From positions 1-55,223 of the forward strand of contig NTKA01000009.1 in NCBI GenBank assembly GCA_002456975.1: DNA of 55,223 nt, given 5' to 3'. The notes below the pieces were generated by a model that did not search any database, was not told the origin of the DNA, and saw only the letters and a program-made list of their open reading frames with translations. This DNA comes from Halieaceae bacterium MED-G27 (GTDB taxonomy: Bacteria > Pseudomonadota > Gammaproteobacteria > Pseudomonadales > Halieaceae). Of this stretch, positions 50,167 through 55,223 are shown piece by piece; within the stretch, counting starts at the first letter, position 1; each line of letters starts with the position of its first letter. The position numbers and the translations under genes are program-made.

Positions 50167-52584
50167 TCAGAACGAACGTCTTAAGGAGATACCGAAGTTC
50201 CTCGGCCTGATCACGTTAGAACTGTTGCGCCCCCACAAGGGATCGAAGTCCTGAGTATCCTCGTAGGTGATACCGCGCTCATCGGAGAGGTTGTTGACAT
50301 ACACACGTGCCTGCCACTCATCCATATCCAGAGTAAAGATGGCATCGGTCACTTTGTAGTCACCCTGCTTCAACCTCGCTGAGGTAAACCCGTCGTTAAG
50401 CTGGTTCAGAGATGCGCCAACATTATTGTGCTGGAGCCTGAATGCACCTTCACCCCCCATAAGCTCAATCCCAGAATACTCGAAATACATCGAATAGCTG
50501 CGATCAGCGAACAGTGGCAGTGCTGACTGAGGATCGAGACCCGATGGAATCTGACCACCCTCTGCACGCGACTCATCATAGAACGCAGGAGCTTCAACGT
50601 ATGCGTCGCGGATATCGGTTAGGTTGAAACCAAACTCCATGTTGTCGCCAATCAGCGCCTTGAAGTCGATATCGAAGCCTTTGACAGTGGCATCGCCGAC
50701 GTTACCCACGACCACCTGGAAGGGGATACTTCCGTAAATCGGATCGCCGTTGCCATCGACAGGACTGTAATTGGCTAAGTTAAAGCTCGGGTCAGTCACC
50801 TCGATCTGCATATCGTTCCACTTCATATCGTAGTAGACCGCGTTAAAAACGATACGCCCATCGGCGAAGGTTGATTTGAGACCAAACTCCTTGTTTTCAA
50901 GAATATCGGACTCGTAGGCAACGGGGAGGGTAGGTCCGCCAAGATCAATACCTCGACCCCGATTCGTACCACCTACCCGATAGCCCTCGGAGTAGACACC
51001 ATAAATCATGATGTCTTCATTAATTTGAAGCTCTAGACCGTACTTGGGAATAAACCCATCATCCTTAGCCTTTCTGTCCGGTAACTCCTGAGCCACCCGA
51101 CTATCAGGCCGCTCTACGGTGTAGCTCAGCTCTCGATCAACGTCATACCATCGCCCACCGATCAATGCCGTCAATCGATCCTCTATCAGGATAATATCCA
51201 TCTCGCCGAATAATGCGGTATCGGTGCGATCCGTACCCTGGAAGGAGTTCCACCAGGCGTCGGTCGGTGCGATACCCGGATAGTAGTAGCTCCAAGCGGC
51301 AAACGCGGGCGAGTTGCGAAAGCCATCGACGTAGGTGTGGAAATCCCAGAACTCCTCCGACTCCTGCCAGAAACCACCGACCGTCCAATTGAGTCGGTCA
51401 TTCGCTCCCGACACCCGAATTTCTTGGGTCAGACTCTCGTTCTTTTGATCGTTGACCAGATAACCAACCGGGTCCAAGCCAAAGTTGTAAGTCGCATAGC
51501 CGGAGTAGATACCAAATGAATAGTGGAAGTAGGCGGCATAGCTCTGAGTATCATTGGTATATAGCATGTCACGATCGTAGTACGACGTAGCTGATACCAG
51601 TTGCGCAAACCCAAGGTCGCCTTCGATCACCAAACTGGTTTGCAACCACTCGTCAGTTCGCATTTCTTTCGCGAATTTAACTGTCTGCAAGTCGCCAACC
51701 GAAGGGTCGTAATCGTTGTAACCACCGGCTTCTAACTCTTGGAAGTTAGCCGTTGCAGTCACTGACCAGTTGTCATCCACCAACCAACGAACGGAGGCTC
51801 TACCTCCTGACCAATCGACTTGGTTGTAGTCATCATCGAGCATGTCAGCATTGTCTTTCAGTCCACCAAGGCCTGAACCAAACACATCATCAACAACGGT
51901 TGTACCCAAAACATTATCGATGTAGCCCGCGTCAGTCGAACTGAAGCCCGAGAGTCGAATCGCCACAGTCTCGCTGACCGGGATGTTTACGGTCGCGTCA
52001 AGCTCGTAGCTGGTACCACCTTTATTGGTAGACCCAAGTCCGGCACCGACGTTCGCGGTAAACTCATCTGGGTCAGGCTTGTTAGTGATCACTCGCACCG
52101 CGCCGCTCTGCGACGACGCGCCGTACAGCGTCGACTGCGGACCCGCCAGCGCCTCAATACGCGCGATGTCCACGGGGTAGATATCTGGAGCCGCTGATGT
52201 CAACGACATCGGTTGTTCGTCCAGATAAATCGCCGCAGTAGGATCAACTAAGAAACCGCCACCATCGCTCACACCTCTAAAGACAATCGTATTTTGGCCG
52301 GGGGTGGTGGTCGAAACATTAAGTCCAGCCACGAAGCGCGAGAAGTCTTCTAGCGTGGTGATGCCCTGCTTCTGAATCTCTTCGCCCGAGAGTGACTGCA
52401 CCATCATTGGAATTTCTTGCGTTGACTCAGCACGCTGACGCGCTGTTACCACCACCTCTTCTAGTTCCGCACTCCAGGCAAAACCTGTGCCCGTGAGACC
52501 AAGAGCCGCAGCGACGCCGCTCACAATCATTTTCTTTTCTAGACCTTTAGGTTTTGCGGGATTGTTGAGTAATAAACCGGTCAT
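50167..52584 (-). CDS. TonB-dependent outer-membrane receptor
   Basis: 805 aa. Signal peptide (MIVSGVAAALGLTGTGFAWSAE), TonB box EEVVVTA, plug domain with IPMMVQSLSGEEIQKQGI, the ARIEALAGPQSTLYGASSQSGAVRVIT segment, then a 22-strand barrel ending in LRRSF with the terminal Phe required for outer-membrane insertion. The ligand is not deducible; this branch is abundant in marine Gammaproteobacteria growing on organic substrates. AAGGAA precedes the start. No SusD, Fur box or uptake gene lies next to it. Confidence 0.92.
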   Translation of the reverse strand: MTGLLLNNPAKPKGLEKKMIVSGVAAALGLTGTGFAWSAELEEVVVTARQRAESTQEIPMMVQSLSGEEIQKQGITTLEDFSRFVAGLNVSTTTPGQNTIVFRGVSDGGGFLVDPTAAIYLDEQPMSLTSAAPDIYPVDIARIEALAGPQSTLYGASSQSGAVRVITNKPDPDEFTANVGAGLGSTNKGGTSYELDATVNIPVSETVAIRLSGFSSTDAGYIDNVLGTTVVDDVFGSGLGGLKDNADMLDDDYNQVDWSGGRASVRWLVDDNWSVTATANFQELEAGGYNDYDPSVGDLQTVKFAKEMRTDEWLQTSLVIEGDLGFAQLVSATSYYDRDMLYTNDTQSYAAYFHYSFGIYSGYATYNFGLDPVGYLVNDQKNESLTQEIRVSGANDRLNWTVGGFWQESEEFWDFHTYVDGFRNSPAFAAWSYYYPGIAPTDAWWNSFQGTDRTDTALFGEMDIILIEDRLTALIGGRWYDVDRELSYTVERPDSRVAQELPDRKAKDDGFIPKYGLELQINEDIMIYGVYSEGYRVGGTNRGRGIDLGGPTLPVAYESDILENKEFGLKSTFADGRIVFNAVYYDMKWNDMQIEVTDPSFNLANYSPVDGNGDPIYGSIPFQVVVGNVGDATVKGFDIDFKALIGDNMEFGFNLTDIRDAYVEAPAFYDESRAEGGQIPSGLDPQSALPLFADRSYSMYFEYSGIELMGGEGAFRLQHNNVGASLNQLNDGFTSARLKQGDYKVTDAIFTLDMDEWQARVYVNNLSDERGITYEDTQDFDPLWGRNSSNVIRPRNFGISLRRSF

Positions 52585-52759
52585 GGCGCGTTCCTTTTTT
52601 GGTTATTTGGCCGTAATGGTCTGGATTTTTCCTACTAACAATGTCGAATTTATTACAAATTGTGGAGCAATACCACCACCTTCGTTAGGCTCTCAGCCAA
52701 CTAAAAACCCAATAAAGACTGGGGACTATCCGTCCTACAGAGGTAAGTGAGGCGAAGAG

Positions 52760-53113
52760 ATGGCAGACATCACTATCTGGCACAACCCAAGGTGCTCAAA
52801 ATCACGCTTAAGTTTGGCTCTACTGACCGAGCAAGGCATTAAACCCACCGAGGTGCGCTACCTTGAAACCCCGCCATCAAGACCGGAGATTGAGCGAGTG
52901 CTCGAGCTATTGGGAATAGCACCAATCGATTTGATGCGGCGCGGTGAAACAACATTCAAAGAGCTTCAATTGTCGTCGGACTCGACCGACGAACAATTAC
53001 TCGAGGCTATGGCAAGCCACCCTATTTTGATCGAGCGGCCGGTTGTCTTCACCAACGAGAAGGCAGTGGTTGGTAGACCACCTGAGAATGTTCTCGAACT
53101 CCTTAGTCACTAA
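52760..53113 (+). CDS. arsC: ArsC-family reductase
   Basis: 117 aa thioredoxin-fold protein of the glutaredoxin-dependent arsenate reductase family. The catalytic Cys is in IWHNPRCSKSR, followed by VRYLETPPS, the LMRRGETTFKEL helix and LIERPVVFTNEKAVVGRPPE with the substrate-binding Arg. Arsenate reduction to arsenite is the family activity, although many ArsC/YffB relatives have other roles; no arsB, acr3 or arsR is nearby. It is divergent from the TonB receptor gene. Confidence 0.9.
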   Translation: MADITIWHNPRCSKSRLSLALLTEQGIKPTEVRYLETPPSRPEIERVLELLGIAPIDLMRRGETTFKELQLSSDSTDEQLLEAMASHPILIERPVVFTNEKAVVGRPPENVLELLSH

Positions 53114-53290
53114 CCATAATCGCTTGAGTGCTATCACACAGTTCGAACGCTAATACTTCGGTCCTTTTGAGGCTCTCGGGCATTGAAAGGACGCTTCGAC
53201 TATTTGCCGGGCGCGGGACTTACAACGCACTCTGGCTCTCAGGCCCGAGGCCATCGAGCTCGTCTTTTTGTGATAGAAAGCGTCATGATG

Positions 53291-53340
53291 GAAAGCGACC
53301 GGTCATGCCAAAAAGCGACCGGTCGTGGCGAAAAGCGATC
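53291..53340. repeat. 20-bp tandem repeat, about 2.5 imperfect units
   Basis: Units of 20 bp start at 53291, 53311 and 53331, each opening with (G/A)AAAGCGA(C/T)C; the first two share AAAGCGACCGGTC. It lies in the 244-bp space between arsC and the end of the DUF3604 gene. An inverted repeat GTCCTTT (53161-53167) / AAAGGAC (53186-53192) sits just before it, without a T tract. Confidence 0.7.
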
Positions 53341-53357
53341 GAGGTTAGATACCAACC

Positions 53358-55223
53358 CTACTCGGGCAAATAATGGATGGGTGAAGACCAGGCCCGCTCC
53401 TGAACCGTGGTTGCAAAGTCGGGTCGAGGCGCCACGCCGGCACGAACCGCATCCCAGGTAGACCAGCGGCAGGTTGGGTTTTCAATAACTCGCGCGTAAT
53501 AGAACGCTCGTTGCTCTGGGTCAAAGTCAGGGTCAGCCCAAACGGCGGCTAACTGCGCAGCACCTGTCTCAGCGTTAATCGAACAATCACTGATATCCAC
53601 TCGCGCGCCGTTATCGAGACATCGATTCGATGCGGGATCAACACCGGCGCCACCTGCACAAGCAACATCAATCACTGCCTCGTGGGTCTCACCGTCGGCG
53701 TCGACCCAACCTTTGATCACTTGGATTCGTTGCAGCGGCGCGCTCAAGGGGTCGGCCGACGCCATCACGATAAAGTTTGGTTTTTGCGCCTCATCCGTAT
53801 TTGCGCTCGGACCCAGCTCGGCACCCATGGTTACACCCTGGCTGTAGGCATTTTCAATGCCGTCGATAGACGACGTCATGGTTTCATCGAGCGAGTAACC
53901 GGCGAAAAAGCGCAGCTTGATGCGCGGACCAGAGGTTGAGAATACCTCTTTGCGCCGGAACGCCTCGTATAATGATTCTCGGGTGTTTTCCTCGGCCCAG
54001 GCGACCGCCAAGCCCGAAGCTCCAAAAGTCGGTATGCTGCCAGCACTGTAGATATTGCCATCAATCTTAGAAAAGGCAGCCGCGCCTCTAGGGGTTGGAT
54101 TGAAGTACTGCATGACCTTGGTGCCGTAGTAATTCAACTTGCCATCAAGCCCCGTTCTTGGAATCGAACCGCGCTGCTCGGGCTCGCTCGACAACAGCCC
54201 AAGCTTCGATACAAAGTCGTGCTCTTCCACCTGCGTTGCGCCCGAGTGCGTATCACTCGCACCGATAAAACCAAACTGAAACGGGTTGGTCATTCCGGTC
54301 TGCTCGAGTGCGAGACCATTCAAAAGCGCCTCACGAGCGTAAGACCCCTTAACAGCGCTCAAGGCGTTTGTGGCGACCCGGTAAGGCATGATTTCAAAAC
54401 CGGCAAACTCATCACGAGTCGACAGAAGCGGATGCGTTTCCGACGTGCCTTTGATCTGGGTGATTTCTACAATCGGCTCGTTACGCATTCGCTGCACCGC
54501 ATAATCATCATCGAGCGGATCGCCCGCCCAGTCTTCAAGTTTGAACATCTGACCGTTAGAGCCGTTTGAGTTATGCGGTATCGCGAGACTCTCGACGCCC
54601 TTAGTCCGGAGGTCATCCATCCACTGCCAGAGGTCCTCGGGGTTTACCGAGTGAAAACGCGAAAACGGCTCGCGCGGCAGTTGATCGCTTCCTTTAAAAA
54701 TAACGTTGCGGTGCAGATTGCCCATATCTGCGGTTGAGGCGGTGTATTCGTAGGCAACAAAGGTCGTGAAGTTACCGGGATCGTTGTACTCATCAGCGGC
54801 TTCGATAATGTCATCCCAAGCAGACCGCACCACTTCATTCACTGCATCTTTGTCGATCGTACCCTGAAGCAATCCTCCAACAGCCCTTGGCAAAAAAGAC
54901 GAAAAAGTATCCAGGCGCTTGGCGATACTAAAGACATCAGTGCCGTAATTTTCTGGATCATTAAGTCCGTTATAGGGTTCGCTAAATGCATTTTTTGAAA
55001 ATTCGGTACTGGTATCGCCCGATGCTTTGGCGAGACCCAAAAACATCGCGTGATCAGTCACTGCATAGAAGTCGAGCGGTTCGGTGAGCTGCATTTTGAA
55101 ACCACCTGGGTTCAAGATCGCCTCACCTCGAGCAAAACGGTAGGCGTCATAGGGAGTGGCCTGCGTGCCCATGGCGTAGGCATCGAACGAGTATTCGGTG
55201 TGAACATGCAAATCGCCGTAAAA
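53358..55223 (-). CDS. DUF3604 family protein, 5' end outside window
   Basis: At least 621 codons; the frame stays open to the last base (reading FYGDLHVHTEYS), so the start and signal peptide are missing. DUF3604 proteins have a PHP-like metal-binding domain, seen here in DLHVHTEYSFDAYAMG, DFYAVTDHAMF, FVAYEYTAS and FIGASDTHSG, all with paired His/Asp. The C-terminal part (CAGGAGVDPASNRC, RAFYYARVIENPTCRWSTWDA) is typical of the family. The proteins are exported and abundant in marine Gammaproteobacteria; their substrate is unknown, with phosphoesterase activity suggested by fold. Confidence 0.9.
   Translation of the reverse strand, partial: FYGDLHVHTEYSFDAYAMGTQATPYDAYRFARGEAILNPGGFKMQLTEPLDFYAVTDHAMFLGLAKASGDTSTEFSKNAFSEPYNGLNDPENYGTDVFSIAKRLDTFSSFLPRAVGGLLQGTIDKDAVNEVVRSAWDDIIEAADEYNDPGNFTTFVAYEYTASTADMGNLHRNVIFKGSDQLPREPFSRFHSVNPEDLWQWMDDLRTKGVESLAIPHNSNGSNGQMFKLEDWAGDPLDDDYAVQRMRNEPIVEITQIKGTSETHPLLSTRDEFAGFEIMPYRVATNALSAVKGSYAREALLNGLALEQTGMTNPFQFGFIGASDTHSGATQVEEHDFVSKLGLLSSEPEQRGSIPRTGLDGKLNYYGTKVMQYFNPTPRGAAAFSKIDGNIYSAGSIPTFGASGLAVAWAEENTRESLYEAFRRKEVFSTSGPRIKLRFFAGYSLDETMTSSIDGIENAYSQGVTMGAELGPSANTDEAQKPNFIVMASADPLSAPLQRIQVIKGWVDADGETHEAVIDVACAGGAGVDPASNRCLDNGARVDISDCSINAETGAAQLAAVWADPDFDPEQRAFYYARVIENPTCRWSTWDAVRAGVAPRPDFATTVQERAWSSPIHYLPE

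Overview
The window looks like a chromosomal segment of a free-living, aerobic, marine-type gammaproteobacterium. The gene repertoire points that way: a TonB-dependent receptor, a DUF3604 protein, a laminarinase-like GH16 enzyme with calcium-binding repeats, two NhaC-family antiporters, two PhyH dioxygenases, a TPR-sulfotransferase, and many exported hydrolases. The group assignment (OM60/NOR5, Cellvibrionales-like) is inference from gene content only. No rRNA, tRNA, insertion sequence, phage or CRISPR was seen. Both ends are open: the last gene (DUF3604) runs off the right edge, and the first (an aminotransferase) may start upstream of base 1.

Layout. 0-7.6 kb (+): aminotransferase, exported endonuclease/phosphatase-like protein, membrane protein, secreted GH16, EamA transporter overlapping a Tag-like DNA glycosylase, and a small exported cupredoxin-like protein. 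7.7-15.1 kb: four alpha/beta hydrolases. One is translationally coupled to a NatA/NatB-type ABC exporter, and a 9-bp tandem repeat lies between a divergent hydrolase pair. 15.2-24 kb: exported TPR protein, DUF2891 lipoprotein, NhaC antiporter, a molybdopterin oxidoreductase and a PhyH oxygenase. 24-30.6 kb (-): acyl-CoA synthetase, LacZ, a UGSC-motif selenoprotein gene with an in-frame UGA, and its overlapping partner gene. 30.8-36 kb (-): PLP C-S lyase overlapped by a second NhaC transporter, trmL with a decayed duplicate of its 3' end, and an exported amidohydrolase. 36.1-44.9 kb: a likely catabolic unit on the minus strand (two CrtI-like flavoproteins, a GcvT-like protein, a Rieske oxygenase, an APC permease) with a divergent TetR/BetI-like regulator and a perfect palindromic operator candidate. 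45.1-55.2 kb: Asp/Asn hydroxylase-like enzyme, MFS transporter, TPR-sulfotransferase coupled to a propeller-like protein, TonB receptor, ArsC-like protein and DUF3604.

The most notable element is the UGSC selenoprotein (25193-25729). A UGA at 25442-25444 separates two reading-frame halves that join exactly as the U-G-S-C motif, with a hairpin of bacterial SECIS geometry just downstream. Its stop overlaps the start of a conserved, Cys-containing protein of unknown function, which suggests a two-gene selenium-dependent system. Second in interest is the 36.9-44.9 kb cluster, which reads as an oxidative demethylation pathway for an unidentified, probably N-methylated, substrate. Third is a set of short tandem repeats between genes. 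One of them can be shown to have grown by exactly four 8-bp units inside a decayed trmL copy.
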